Of a stretch of DNA of 64,000 nt, positions 26,919 to 36,145 are shown piece after piece. Made by a program: the position numbers and the translations under genes. The stretch comes from Anatilimnocola floriformis (lineage in GTDB: Bacteria; Planctomycetota; Planctomycetia; Pirellulales; Pirellulaceae), in assembly GCF_024256385.1 (NCBI RefSeq), contig NZ_JAMLFW010000003.1, positions 124,001 to 188,000 on the forward strand, read 5' to 3'. Every line of letters starts with the position of its first letter. The stretch's first letter is position 1. Below the pieces are notes generated by a model, which did not search any database, had not been told where the DNA came from, and was given only the letters and a program-made list of their open reading frames with translations.

Positions 26919-28506
26919 CTTTGGATTTCTCGCGAGTCCCAGTTCTCACGCCCAAGCGCAAAGCGCGATCAGCGGTGAGCACTTTTTCTTCCGGCACGTC
27001 AGCGATTGTCACCATAACAGGCTGATTGAGTTGAGCCGGAGTGGGACCGATTCCCAGCGGCGTGGTGACGGGTGGAACTTTTTGCAGCCGCAAGTCGGGC
27101 GCCCAGAAGAGTATGCCCACGGTCATCAGTCGGAAGACCGACGACAAACCGAAGACGGTGAGAAACGCCGTGTGCGACTCGTGCATCAGCGCGAGAACGC
27201 CGGCGCCGATAAAACTGCCGATAACCATCGCAGCTGCATTGCCCCAGTTGTAGAACGTGAGCATGCTGGTGCGGTCTTGCCGCGGAATGGCTTCGAAAAA
27301 CATCAGCAGCATGGCCAGCTCGTACGCGGCCCAGGTGATGCCCGAAATCAATTGCACGACACAGATGTAAAGAAACTCACCGCTGACGACCCAATTCTCG
27401 GTCGAGCCCGGCAGTGTGAACGGCATGGTCCATTGCCAGGCCGAAAACCAATCGCTGATTACCCAAAAGCTGGCGACCGGAATGATCGCGATGCCGCCGA
27501 TCCACAGCAGTCGCTTGGCCCCCGCCCGCTGAGCAACGCGGCCCCAAAAGGGCGTGGCCAGCACCTTGCCGACAAAGGCCAGGCCGATCATCAACATGTA
27601 ATCGAAATACGAAATGCCCTGGTCGCGGATCAAATAGGGATTGAAGTACGGCCCGCTGATTTGCACGGCTACCTGCATGGCGAGCAGATACCACACGAGC
27701 GTGCCACCGTTTTTTGCGGTCGAGGCAAAGAGTTGCCGGATCGGCACCGGGCGATCGTTGATGCGGCCGCGCTGCGGTTCGCTCTGCCAGAGCAAGGCGA
27801 TGCCCGAGATGATTCGCGCTGCAGCTGCCGTCAGTAAGATCGCGCAAAATGCCGGCAGCAACAAATCATTTCCCTTGGCCCAGTGTAGCGCAAGTCCGCC
27901 GCTGGCAAAACCGAGCAGCGTGAAGGCTTGGCCGGTACGGGTGCGACACGAAAAGAATTTCGTCCGCACGCGCTTGGGGATGATCGTTTCGATCCAGGTA
28001 TTCCAAGCCGGTCCGCCGGACAAACCGGAGAACCAATACAGCGTCGCGGCGAGATAAATCCAGCAGACCGACGCCGGAAAGCCGCTAACATTTGAGTTAC
28101 GCGATTCCGGCGCGAGCCAGATCGCCATCGGCAACAACAGCAGCGCAATGGCTTGCAAAAAGACGCAGCCCGCGACCCACAGGCGGTGCGAACCAAGTCG
28201 CCGAACTAGCATGGGCGACAGCAGTTGCAGCGTCGCTCCTGCCAGCATCGGCAGGGTTGCGGCCAGGCCGCCGGCCGTTTTGCCAGCACCGACAGCGAGG
28301 GCAAAAGGGACGATGTAGGTCTCGCCGATGCCGACCATGACCGAGTAGCCGCCCGCGTCAGCAATGCTGGCGTAAATATCAGCGCGTGGCGATGATCGCA
28401 CGGCCTCGTCGGACTTCGCCGACGGGAGCGCGAGAGCGGCAGGCATTGCGGAAACAGGCGGGGTAAGCGACCTGACAAAGGACCGGCGGGGCGGAGCGAG
28501 GGACAT
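26908..28506 (-). CDS. Major facilitator superfamily transporter
   Basis: 532 residues with about 12 hydrophobic helices after a polar N-terminus of about 45 residues. LSPMLVRRLGSHRLWVAGCV fits the loop between helices 2 and 3, and FWGRVAQRAGAKRLLWIGG the matching loop in the second half. A large cytoplasmic loop holds QSEPQRGRINDRPVPIRQLF. It is a solute or drug transporter in the inner membrane; substrate is not deducible. The start at 28506 has a weak GGAA just upstream. Confidence 0.85.
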   Translation of the reverse strand: MSLAPPRRSFVRSLTPPVSAMPAALALPSAKSDEAVRSSPRADIYASIADAGGYSVMVGIGETYIVPFALAVGAGKTAGGLAATLPMLAGATLQLLSPMLVRRLGSHRLWVAGCVFLQAIALLLLPMAIWLAPESRNSNVSGFPASVCWIYLAATLYWFSGLSGGPAWNTWIETIIPKRVRTKFFSCRTRTGQAFTLLGFASGGLALHWAKGNDLLLPAFCAILLTAAAARIISGIALLWQSEPQRGRINDRPVPIRQLFASTAKNGGTLVWYLLAMQVAVQISGPYFNPYLIRDQGISYFDYMLMIGLAFVGKVLATPFWGRVAQRAGAKRLLWIGGIAIIPVASFWVISDWFSAWQWTMPFTLPGSTENWVVSGEFLYICVVQLISGITWAAYELAMLLMFFEAIPRQDRTSMLTFYNWGNAAAMVIGSFIGAGVLALMHESHTAFLTVFGLSSVFRLMTVGILFWAPDLRLQKVPPVTTPLGIGPTPAQLNQPVMVTIADVPEEKVLTADRALRLGVRTGTREKSKVTS

Positions 28507-28831
28507 GTTCCGGGGTGAGCTAGCGGTTAATTGATTCTAATTCAAACGGTAAGGAGACTGGAGAGGAGAGACACAATTACTGAGAAATGTTCGGGGCGGC
28601 AACCTCAGTAATCGCCGCATTTCAGCACAATTCATCGCACGAAACGTGGTCCCGCCGGGCAGTCCGCGACTCTACATCGCGGCTCCGGCGGGAACGGAAC
28701 GGCAGGTGAGCCCCTTTATCTGTATCGACAGCAACCCCTGAGACGTTACGCCGAAGCGATGTAGAATACGCATGCCCGCATCTGCAGCTTCGAACTTCAA
28801 ACTGCCAACTTCAAACTCGACTATCCCGACC
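28507..28831. other. Intergenic region with GC hairpin and tandem-repeat leader
   Basis: No gene seen. A stem TCCCGCCGG (28650-28658) pairs perfectly with 28685-28693, enclosing a C+G-rich loop, and could be a structured RNA or terminator. Immediately before ubiE there is a tandem duplication, AACTTCAAACTGCC then AACTTCAAACTCG (28793-28819). Confidence 0.5.
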
Positions 28832-29551
28832 ATGTCCGTAGCTCTCGACAAATCCGGTTCCCGCGTTCGCCGCATGTTTGGCGAGATCGCGCCGCATTAC
28901 GACCGGATGAACCACCTGCTGTCGATGAACGTCGACAAGTACTGGCGATGGTTTACCGTCCGCAAACTCAAGCCGACGCCCGGCGAGCCGATTCTCGATG
29001 TTTGCACCGGCACCGGCGATCTGGCCCTCGCCTTTTATCGCTACACCAAGGGGGAGTCGGCGATTGTGGCGTCGGACTTCTGCGGCGAGATGCTGGAGAT
29101 CGGTGAGAAGAAGCGGGACCGTGCCAAGATCCCGCCGGAGCGGCTGGAGTTTATCGAAGCCGATGCCCAGAACCTGCCGTTCGAGAGCGATCGCTTCAGC
29201 GTGGTCTCGGTGGCCTTTGGCTTGCGAAATGTCGCCGATACTGATCAAGGCCTGCGAGAACTGACCCGCGTCTGCAAACCGGGCGGCCAAGTCGCTGTGC
29301 TCGAGTTTTCCACCCCGACGTGGCAGCCGTTCAAAGCTTTTTACGGTTTCTACTTCCGCAACGTGCTGCCACGGATCGGCCAGATGCTCGCGCGAAACAG
29401 CTCGGCCGCTTATGAATATCTGCCGCAGAGCGTCGGTCTTTTTCCGCAAGGGAAAGAACTCGCGGCGAAGATGGAAGCGGCGGGACTTTCGGATGTGCGG
29501 TACTACACGCTGACCTTCGGCATTGCCACGCTCTATGTGGGGCGGAAATGA
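28832..29551 (+). CDS. ubiE: Menaquinone/ubiquinone C-methyltransferase UbiE/MenG
   Basis: About 239 residues from ATG 28832. It methylates the quinone ring after prenylation (demethylmenaquinol to menaquinol). The family blocks are all present: RVRRMFGEIAPHYDRMNHLL at the N-terminus, SAM motif ILDVCTGTGDLALAFY, EADAQNLPFESDRFSVVSVA and FGLRNVADTDQGLRE, with YYTLTFGIATLYVGRK at the end. It overlaps ubiX by 4 bp (ATGA). Because UbiX follows, it probably serves the late steps of a menaquinone route. The upstream in-frame start would translate the tandem repeat, so I reject it. Confidence 0.95.
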   Translation: MSVALDKSGSRVRRMFGEIAPHYDRMNHLLSMNVDKYWRWFTVRKLKPTPGEPILDVCTGTGDLALAFYRYTKGESAIVASDFCGEMLEIGEKKRDRAKIPPERLEFIEADAQNLPFESDRFSVVSVAFGLRNVADTDQGLRELTRVCKPGGQVAVLEFSTPTWQPFKAFYGFYFRNVLPRIGQMLARNSSAAYEYLPQSVGLFPQGKELAAKMEAAGLSDVRYYTLTFGIATLYVGRK

Positions 29552-30165
29552 GCGCTGCCGTTGACGCACCGCTGGTTCTTGCGATGACCGGCGCGAGTGG
29601 TGCTCCCTACGCGACGCGGTTGCTCGAAGTGCTACTTCGCGACGGTTACGAGGTTCATCTGCTGATCAGCCCCAGCGGCCAAGCGGTCATTCGGCAGGAA
29701 CTCAACCGCGAAGTCGATCTAAATACCTTCGCGCTGCCGCAGTTACTCCCTGATATCGCGGCCAGTGAATTAAAAGGGAAGTTGCACTTCCATCAACACG
29801 GCGATTACTTCGCACCAGTGGCGAGCGGTTCGTTTCTGACTCGCGGAATGGTGGTGTGCCCCTGCTCGGGTTCAACGCTCAGCGGCATCGCCCACGGCAG
29901 CAGTCAGAATCTCATTCAACGCGCTGCCGATGTGCACTTAAAAGAAAAGCGGAAGCTCATTCTCGTTCCGCGCGAAACGCCGTTGTCGCTCGTCTATCTC
30001 GACAACATGAAAAAAGTCGCCGAGGCCGGCGCCGTGATCCTCCCCGCCATGCCGGGTTGGTATCACGGTGTGCGATCGCTCGACGATTTGATTGATTTCA
30101 TCGTCGCGCGGATTCTCGATCAGCTCGGCATCGAACACCAGCTGATGAAACGTTGGGGCGACTAA
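29548..30165 (+). CDS. ubiX: Flavin prenyltransferase UbiX
   Basis: 205 residues. UbiX makes the prenylated FMN cofactor used by UbiD decarboxylases. It has the N-terminal Rossmann motif VLAMTGASGAPYATRLLEVL, the CPCSGSTLSGIAHG block, and KLILVPRETPLSLVYLDNM, a family signature, followed by MPGWYHG. Coupled to ubiE by a 4-bp overlap. The client is plausibly the UbiD-family protein at 50042-51919. In futalosine-route organisms the UbiX homologue is called MqnM. Confidence 0.95.
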   Translation: MSAAVDAPLVLAMTGASGAPYATRLLEVLLRDGYEVHLLISPSGQAVIRQELNREVDLNTFALPQLLPDIAASELKGKLHFHQHGDYFAPVASGSFLTRGMVVCPCSGSTLSGIAHGSSQNLIQRAADVHLKEKRKLILVPRETPLSLVYLDNMKKVAEAGAVILPAMPGWYHGVRSLDDLIDFIVARILDQLGIEHQLMKRWGD

Positions 30166-30166
30166 G

Positions 30167-30640
30167 GTGCCAGAGCGGAACGAACCACCTGCTGTTTTTC
30201 AGAAGACGCCCGCAGTCTCATCGTCTTCCGTTGTCAAAACGCAAAAGAAAGTCGTGCGGATCGCTATCGGCATTGCGATCCTGGCTGCCCTTTGCTGGCT
30301 GAGCTGGGTGTACATCCGCTCGTACTATGCGTTAGTGATACCGGAAGGACGACTCGTTGCGGATTTTTCCGGCCCCATCACAGTGCACGCTGCCAGCCAG
30401 GGATGGGAAGTGACTTGCCGTTGTCGACTCGATCACTACACGTCCAATCCGCAGCTCTGCCAGCTCTTGTTTTCACCCATCGAGATTTACGATCGCGAGC
30501 AGCGGATCCCGCTGTGGAAAGATGATCGCAGTCAACCGACCGAAGAAGAGGCGGCAGCGATCGTGCAGTTCATGCAAGATAACGCTCCCTACAATCGCCC
30601 CCGTTACACCTTTCCTCCGGATGCTTACCGGGAGAAGTAG
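30167..30640 (+). CDS. Single-pass membrane protein of unknown function
   Basis: 157 residues from a GTG one base after the ubiX stop, so probably co-transcribed with ubiE-ubiX. A basic N-terminus precedes one helix (VRIAIGIAILAALCWLSWVY), then a soluble domain of about 105 residues containing WEVTCRCRLDHYTSNPQLC with three cysteines. No family recognised. The placement suggests a minor role near the quinone enzymes, but it could be unrelated. Confidence 0.62.
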   Translation: MPERNEPPAVFQKTPAVSSSSVVKTQKKVVRIAIGIAILAALCWLSWVYIRSYYALVIPEGRLVADFSGPITVHAASQGWEVTCRCRLDHYTSNPQLCQLLFSPIEIYDREQRIPLWKDDRSQPTEEEAAAIVQFMQDNAPYNRPRYTFPPDAYREK

Positions 30641-30728
30641 TTGATGACGGGGTTGTGTGGTTTTGTCGACGATCAGCCGAGCGCGGGCTGCACTTGTCAT
30701 CATGCGGAGCATTATGGCGACGCTGACA

Positions 30729-30950
30729 TTAGTCGCCCGGCTTGAGGTCGATCTTTTCCGTCGCCTTGCGCACTTCTTCACCAGCGTGTTGCACGTCGGC
30801 TTTGGCTTTGTTTTGATCGACGATCAGTTTGATCTCGGTGTTGTTGTTGGTCGGCTGTTGCTGGCTGCTCAGGGTCAGGTACCCCCGATAAAAGCTGAAG
30901 GCAATCAAGCCGATGATCAGCAATAGGAAAAGAACTCCACCGCGACGCAT
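30729..30950 (-). CDS. Small membrane-anchored protein
   Basis: 73 residues: MRRGGVLFLLLIIGLIAFSF as the anchor, then a polar, helical tail (KAKADVQHAGEEVRKATEKI). It resembles small exported proteins with a coiled C-terminus. Function is unknown. It is upstream of and co-directional with the YXWGXW gene but separated from it by its own 3' side. Confidence 0.6.
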   Translation of the reverse strand: MRRGGVLFLLLIIGLIAFSFYRGYLTLSSQQQPTNNNTEIKLIVDQNKAKADVQHAGEEVRKATEKIDLKPGD

Positions 30951-31086
30951 AAGGCACCTCTTTCTGACAGGATGTTTGTTCCGTTTGATCGATATTCAAT
31001 AAAAAACTGCGGGCAACCTCCATGGCCATCGAGCCTTGGTCGTCCGCAGTCTACGTGGCTCAGTCGCTGAACTCGGCTGAGTTCAG

Positions 31087-33027
31087 TTAATCGCGTTTTC
31101 CTTTGCCACCGCCACCTCCGGGGTTGCCACCGCCTGGATTACCACCACCGGGATTCCCACGCGGAGCTTCGGCACGGGGCGGTTGGGGGTTGGCCCGCGG
31201 CGCTTCCCGAGGCGGAGCCGTTTTGGGAGCTTCGCGCGGAGGGGCGACACTCTTCGGGGCTTCCCGCGGAGGAGCAGCCTTCGGCACGTCACGCGGCGGC
31301 GCGGCATTTGGAATATCGCGCGGAGCGGGCGTCGCCTTTGGCACTTCACGAGGACGCGGAGCTTCGGCCTTCGGACGGTCGCCAGTCGCAGAACCTCGCG
31401 GCGCATCCTTCGGTTGGTCGCGCAGGTCGTTCAACGGCCCCGTGCGATCGCGATCCGGCTTCGGGCGGTCGGCTGCGTCTTTGGGATCCTTCTTATCGCG
31501 GATGTCGTTCAGCGGGCCAGGACGGTCGCGGCTGTCCTTCGGCGCTTCACGCGGCGGCACCGTGCCATCGGATTCACGAGCACCGGCTGGGCCCTTGTTC
31601 TCGGCACGGGGCGTGGCGGGTCGATCTTCACGATTCGGTCGGTCATCGCGCCCCGTCCGCTCTTCGCGAGTGGGCTTATCGTTGGCCTTGTCGGCCGGCT
31701 TATCGCTAGCCTTGTCATTGGGCTGATCGTCGCCAATCGGCGGCTTGAGCAAGCGGACGCGATCGCCACCGCGATTATCATCGCCACGAGCAACCTTTTC
31801 GGCTTCTTGCTTCATCCGGTTCTGACGATAGGAATCGAGGTCCTTCAGCTGCTGACCAGCCGATTGACGGGTCTTGTCGTCGATATCGCGGAACTTCAGG
31901 TCGTGCCCCTTGAGCTTGCTGTAGTCTTGCAGCGAGTTCACCAGGAACGGATTGTTGTTGGTCTTGCCATTGCCATCGCGGTAATCTCGCCAGGCGGCGA
32001 AGTCGCGCGGCGGCCGACCCTTTTCGTTGTCGCGCAGGTCGTGATAACGATCCTGCACCTGGCGATCCCAGTTGCGGTCGTTGCGGTTCTGCCAGCGATA
32101 GAACGAGTAGATCGAGTCGAAGCCATGCCGGCTGTCGTTGAAGGCGAAGTACGGCAGGATGCCATGGCCACGATAGCTCGAGGCATAGTAATCGCCGTAG
32201 TAGTAGTGGCGATAGTTCGGGCGGAGGAACAAGTTATCGAGCAGGCCGGCCGAGTTCACGATCATGCGCGGCGTGTAAACATAGTTGCCTGGCACGTTGC
32301 GGAAATAAACGGGCGTGAACAACACACCGCGTTGCGGCGGCAGGAAGTCCCAGTAACCGCTGACGTACAGATATCCACGCGGCGTGTAGACGTAATGAGC
32401 GTTCGTCCACAACCAGCGCGAATTACCCTGCGACCAATAGCCGGCCCGCCAGGAATACTTGTTTTGCTGCCAGACCCACGTACCAGGGATCCAGATTTCG
32501 TTGCCGGTCGGTGCGGGTGAGCTCGGCCCAGCGTCGACGGTGTCGGGAGGCGCCGGCAAGTATTCGACCTCTTCCGTTCGCAGGTCGGCCCAGTAGCCGG
32601 AGACCCATTGGTAACCGTCGGTTACCTTGGCCCAGTAGCCCGGCACCCATTCGCGGCCTGGCGGCATTGCACGCCAAATGCCGCTGATCCAAATGAAATC
32701 CTGACGGTCATCATCCCAGCCCCAGTATCCAGGGATCCAGGCGACGTCGTCGCCCGAGGGCCGCTGAGCCGGCGGGATCTCGTCGATCGCGGCTGGCGGT
32801 TCTTTTTTGATGGTCAAGCCGTTCTCAGCGGCGGGCGTCACTGCTTGCGCGAACGCTTCGTGCACCGGCCCGCGAGTGAGCGGTTCGGCTTCATCGCCAA
32901 GGCGCGGCGCTTTGTCGGCGGCTGCGGCTGGAACGGGCTCGCGCGGCAACTCTTCCTGAGCCAGCAAGCTGTTTGACAGCCAGCTGCTCAAGCCGATGGC
33001 GGCGGCGGAAAATAGGAATCGTTTCAT
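31087..33027 (-). CDS. Exported YXWGXW-repeat protein with low-complexity tail
   Basis: About 646 residues from ATG 33027, with GGGAGGT upstream and a signal peptide (MKRFLFSAAAIGLSSWLSNS). Residues about 95-260 hold YXWGXW-type repeats: WIPGYWGWDDDRQDFIW, WVPGYWAKVTDGYQWVSGYW, WIPGTWVWQQNKYSWRAGYW. A Tyr/Asn/Arg-rich segment follows. The last about 200 residues are Lys/Asp/Pro-rich and finish with PPREAPK-like tandem repeats and a Gly-rich end, probably extracellular and disordered. Known repeat proteins of this type are exported, possibly surface or matrix components. Function is unknown. Confidence 0.85.
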   Translation of the reverse strand: MKRFLFSAAAIGLSSWLSNSLLAQEELPREPVPAAAADKAPRLGDEAEPLTRGPVHEAFAQAVTPAAENGLTIKKEPPAAIDEIPPAQRPSGDDVAWIPGYWGWDDDRQDFIWISGIWRAMPPGREWVPGYWAKVTDGYQWVSGYWADLRTEEVEYLPAPPDTVDAGPSSPAPTGNEIWIPGTWVWQQNKYSWRAGYWSQGNSRWLWTNAHYVYTPRGYLYVSGYWDFLPPQRGVLFTPVYFRNVPGNYVYTPRMIVNSAGLLDNLFLRPNYRHYYYGDYYASSYRGHGILPYFAFNDSRHGFDSIYSFYRWQNRNDRNWDRQVQDRYHDLRDNEKGRPPRDFAAWRDYRDGNGKTNNNPFLVNSLQDYSKLKGHDLKFRDIDDKTRQSAGQQLKDLDSYRQNRMKQEAEKVARGDDNRGGDRVRLLKPPIGDDQPNDKASDKPADKANDKPTREERTGRDDRPNREDRPATPRAENKGPAGARESDGTVPPREAPKDSRDRPGPLNDIRDKKDPKDAADRPKPDRDRTGPLNDLRDQPKDAPRGSATGDRPKAEAPRPREVPKATPAPRDIPNAAPPRDVPKAAPPREAPKSVAPPREAPKTAPPREAPRANPQPPRAEAPRGNPGGGNPGGGNPGGGGGKGKRD

Positions 33028-33333
33028 CGGGACCTCCCTCAATAAAATTCACGGGACGTCACGCATAGAACATCCCCCGCCTCTGAGAAAGCAAGTGATA
33101 TGCCGCAGCCGAGCGACGATCTTGCACGTCACCGCAAGCCGTGAACTGCCATGGGCTTGTATCTTGAGCCGAAAATCTCGCAATACGCAGATTGCAGGCC
33201 GGACGTGCGGCGGTCATCCACATCGGCTGCTGCGCGACCGCTACCCGTTGGCCAAGGAACGGACAGCCTGCACGCGGTCGGTTACACTCTGATTCTGCAA
33301 ATTCCGCACAGCCGCCCTAACCGATTACTCGTC

Positions 33334-34050
33334 ATGAAAATCCTGCTGATGATCACCTGCCTGGGCGACGTCGTGCGGCCTGCGGCAGGCATGGCAACTG
33401 TCAGACTGCTGCGACGTCTGGGGCATGAAGTGGAGTTTCGCAGCGCGCAAACCTGCTGTGGTCAGCCGATGTACAACAGCGGCTTTGCTGATCTGGCGCG
33501 GGAGCAGGCGAAGCACACGATCGAAGTTTTCCAAGGCGACGACGTGGTCGTCGTGCCGAGCGGCAGTTGCGCCGCGATGGTCAAGGTCGAGTATCCGCAC
33601 CTGCTCGAGCACGACGAAAAATGGCACGCCGCGGCTCAGCAACTTGCGGCCCGCACGTTTGAACTCAGCGACTTCCTGGTGAATCAGCTGAAGGTGACCG
33701 ACGTTGGCGCGAAGTACACCGGCAAGGTCGCCTATCACTTCGCCTGTCACTTGCGAATGCTGAAGCAAACGACCGAGGTCGAAACATTGATTCAAAACGT
33801 GCAAGGCGCGGAACTCATGCCGCTCCACCATCAGGACCAATGCTGCGGCTTTGGTGGTTCTTTCGCCGTCCGCTATCCGGGCGTGAGCGGCAACATGGTC
33901 GACGACAAAATGAAATGCGTCCTCGCCACCGGCGCCGATTGCCTCGTTTCGACCGATGCCGGCTGCCTGATGAATATCGGCGGACGGTTGCATCGCGAAG
34001 GGAAAACGATCGAAGTGCTGCACTTGGCCGAATTGCTCGAACGGCGATAA
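33334..34050 (+). CDS. LutA-like (Fe-S)-binding oxidoreductase subunit
   Basis: About 238 residues from ATG 33334; upstream codons are not protein-like. Two CCG domains are present: QTCCGQPMYNSGFADLAREQ in the first half and DQCCGFGGSFAVRYPGVSGN in the second, with ACHLRML and STDAGCLMNIGGRL completing the set of cluster-associated cysteines. LutA works with LutB and LutC in L-lactate oxidation. No lutB or lutC is in the window, so the partners must be elsewhere or the role differs (glycolate oxidase-type electron transfer is another option). Convergent with nadA, 15 bp apart. Confidence 0.88.
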   Translation: MKILLMITCLGDVVRPAAGMATVRLLRRLGHEVEFRSAQTCCGQPMYNSGFADLAREQAKHTIEVFQGDDVVVVPSGSCAAMVKVEYPHLLEHDEKWHAAAQQLAARTFELSDFLVNQLKVTDVGAKYTGKVAYHFACHLRMLKQTTEVETLIQNVQGAELMPLHHQDQCCGFGGSFAVRYPGVSGNMVDDKMKCVLATGADCLVSTDAGCLMNIGGRLHREGKTIEVLHLAELLERR

Positions 34051-34065
34051 GGCGAGCCAGGCTCG

Positions 34066-35217
34066 CTATTTCACTTCCAGCATTCGCGCCAAGGCGACCA
34101 GGCTTTCCGTTTTCGTTTGCTCGTCAACCTCGATGATGTTGACCGGTTCGCCGGCGGCGAGCCGTTCGAGGCTCCAGCAAAGATGAGCGAGGTCGATGCG
34201 GTACATCGTCGCGCACATACAGACCACCGGCGAGAGAAAGTGAATCTCCTGCTCAGGATGTTCGTGCTTGAGGCGGTTCACCAAGTGGAGCTCGGTGCCG
34301 ATGGCCCACTTCGTTCCCGGGGCTGCTTTTTCGACGACGTCGATGATCTTGCTAGTGCTGCCGCTGATATCGGCGATATCGTTCACTTCCTGGGGGCATT
34401 CAGGATGGACGAGAATCTTGATACCTGGATGATGCTTGCGAAATAGCGCCACGTGCTCGGCTTTGAACATCTGATGGACACTGCAGTGCCCCTTCCAGAG
34501 GACGACTTTGCTGCGGCGGATGGCGTCTTCGCTGTTGCCGCCGAGTTCGGGCTCATACGGATCCCAGACCGGCATCTGATCGTTGGTGATGCCCATTTGC
34601 AGCGCGGTATTGCGCCCGAGATGCTGATCGGGAAAGAAGAAAACGCGGCTGGTTCGCTTGTAAGCCCATTCGAGCACTGCGCGGGCGTTGCTGCTGGTGC
34701 ATACGATGCCGCCATGACGACCGCAGAAGGCTTTGAGGCTGGCGGCGCTGTTGATGTAAGTAACCGGCGTGATGTCGTTGGTATCGATCACTTCGCCCAG
34801 ATCTTTCCAAGCCGCTTCGACCTGATCGATGGCGGCCATGTCTGCCATCGAGCAGCCGGCGCCAAGATCGGGGAGGACCACCTTCACCCGTTCGCCCTTG
34901 CGCTCAGCGACCTTTTCGGGCCGATTGGCGAGTATGTCAGCCGTCTCGGCCATAAAGTGCACACCGCAGAAGACGATGTAGCGACAGTCGCTGCTGGCCG
35001 CGGCGAGTTGGCTGAGCTGGTACGAATCGCCGCGCAGATCGGAGTGAGCGATCACCTCATCCTGCTGATAGTGATGGCCGAGAATCAGCAGCCGCGGGCC
35101 AAACTCCTTCCGCACGGCTTCGATGCGCGCGGAGAGCTCTTCGTTGGAGAGGGACTTGTACGGCTTGAGCGATGCCGGCGAAAGCTTATCGAGCCGGGCT
35201 TGGATGAGTGTTTCCAT
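34066..35217 (-). CDS. nadA: Quinolinate synthase NadA
   Basis: About 383 residues from ATG 35217. NadA condenses iminoaspartate with dihydroxyacetone phosphate to quinolinate for NAD synthesis, using a [4Fe-4S] cluster. LILGHHYQQDEVIAHSDLRG and CGVHFMAETADILAN are in the first third; ILVHPECPQEV and VCMCATMYRIDLAHL lie later, giving the conserved cysteines for the cluster. TYINSAASLKAFCGRHGGIV is also typical. No nadB or nadC is adjacent. Identification is certain. Confidence 0.97.
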   Translation of the reverse strand: METLIQARLDKLSPASLKPYKSLSNEELSARIEAVRKEFGPRLLILGHHYQQDEVIAHSDLRGDSYQLSQLAAASSDCRYIVFCGVHFMAETADILANRPEKVAERKGERVKVVLPDLGAGCSMADMAAIDQVEAAWKDLGEVIDTNDITPVTYINSAASLKAFCGRHGGIVCTSSNARAVLEWAYKRTSRVFFFPDQHLGRNTALQMGITNDQMPVWDPYEPELGGNSEDAIRRSKVVLWKGHCSVHQMFKAEHVALFRKHHPGIKILVHPECPQEVNDIADISGSTSKIIDVVEKAAPGTKWAIGTELHLVNRLKHEHPEQEIHFLSPVVCMCATMYRIDLAHLCWSLERLAAGEPVNIIEVDEQTKTESLVALARMLEVK

Positions 35218-35312
35218 CGGTTCATTATAACGCCGAACTCGCCGCGCACGAAGTCTGCGCAGCAGGCGCCGGTGTCGCGTCCATTTCACGTACTGCGTGC
35301 GTAGCTCTTTTC

Positions 35313-35675
35313 CTACGGTTTGGTCGCGACTGGCGCACCGAAGGTCACCATGTTGCCGTCGGGATCGCGGACGACAAAATCGCGGAGCCCGTAGGGATAG
35401 TCCTTCGGCTCGGCATCGACCCGCGCGCCGCGGCTGGTGATTTCGGCGAAGTAAGCGTCAACCTCGTCGCAAAAAATGTAGACCGCGCCGGAGCCAGGAG
35501 TTCCAGCGTTGGGATTCCCCTGCTGCGACAAATGAATCCGGCAGACGTCGCGTTCGATCCCCGCGTAATTGCCGAAACGGAAGTCCTCGCGAAAGCCCAG
35601 GACGTCGACATAGTAGCGAAGTGCTGCCTCGAGATTGCTGACGGTCACGACGGCAGCAAAGCTGTTGATGTGCAT
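35313..35675 (-). CDS. VOC (glyoxalase/bleomycin-resistance fold) protein
   Basis: About 120 residues from ATG 35675; an ATG at 35690 adds five. Paired beta-alpha-beta-beta-beta modules are visible: FAAVVTVSNLEAALRYYVDV then GFREDFRFGNYAG, and the second YIFCDEVDAYFAEITSRGAR with YGLRDFVVRDPDGNMVTFG. DFVVRDPDGNMVTFG is the usual C-terminal strand set; Asp/Glu ligands of a metal site are partial. The family covers resistance proteins, dioxygenases and isomerases, so the activity is open. Confidence 0.85.
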   Translation of the reverse strand: MHINSFAAVVTVSNLEAALRYYVDVLGFREDFRFGNYAGIERDVCRIHLSQQGNPNAGTPGSGAVYIFCDEVDAYFAEITSRGARVDAEPKDYPYGLRDFVVRDPDGNMVTFGAPVATKP

Positions 35676-35792
35676 GGAGTTCTTTCTCATCAGCTAATCG
35701 TAACCATTCACGCCAGCGACGCTAACGCGGCGAGCGACGGAATGGCGAGGCTTCCGCCGCGCGGTGGAGCGGCCAACAATTTCTGGAACAAC

Positions 35793-35841
35793 GTGAACAC
35801 CCCCCTTTCATACCCCCAGAATATAACAGGTGATGCGAAAA
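35793..35841 (-). repeat. 49-bp intergenic element, copy B
   Basis: Read on the minus strand it has TTTTCGCATCACCTGTTATA, GGGGGT, GAAAGGGGGGTGTTCA. It agrees with 15971-16019 at 41 of 49 positions. It lies about 120 bp upstream of the VOC gene, pointing toward it, with a 30-codon GTG-started frame (FQKLLAAPPRGG...) in between. Confidence 0.65.
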
Positions 35842-36145
35842 GTTATTTCATCCACAAGTCGTTTCCAGGCCAGACTTAAGAGCAAAAGTCGGCCGCAATA
35901 TCGGGTCTCGAATATCACACTTTATCACCATCAAACGGCGCGGTCGCACTGAGTTTGAACAGGTCCAGATTATGCCTGCTCGTTTCACTTCCACATCCGT
36001 CCGTCGACTAACTAGCGTAAACGTGGACCTACCACCCAGCACCACAAAGACACACCAGCGCGGACAACTTAGGTCCGGCATAAATCCGCCATCCGCGATG
36101 GCTAATCAGGGTGCGCAGTAGCCAGAATTCGACGTTCATCAATGC
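35842..36145. other. Intergenic region without visible gene
   Basis: Between the 49-bp element and the stop of the DUF1549/DUF1553 gene I see no open frame with protein-like content, no tRNA and no strong hairpin. It may hold a promoter for the leftward VOC gene. Confidence 0.4.
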
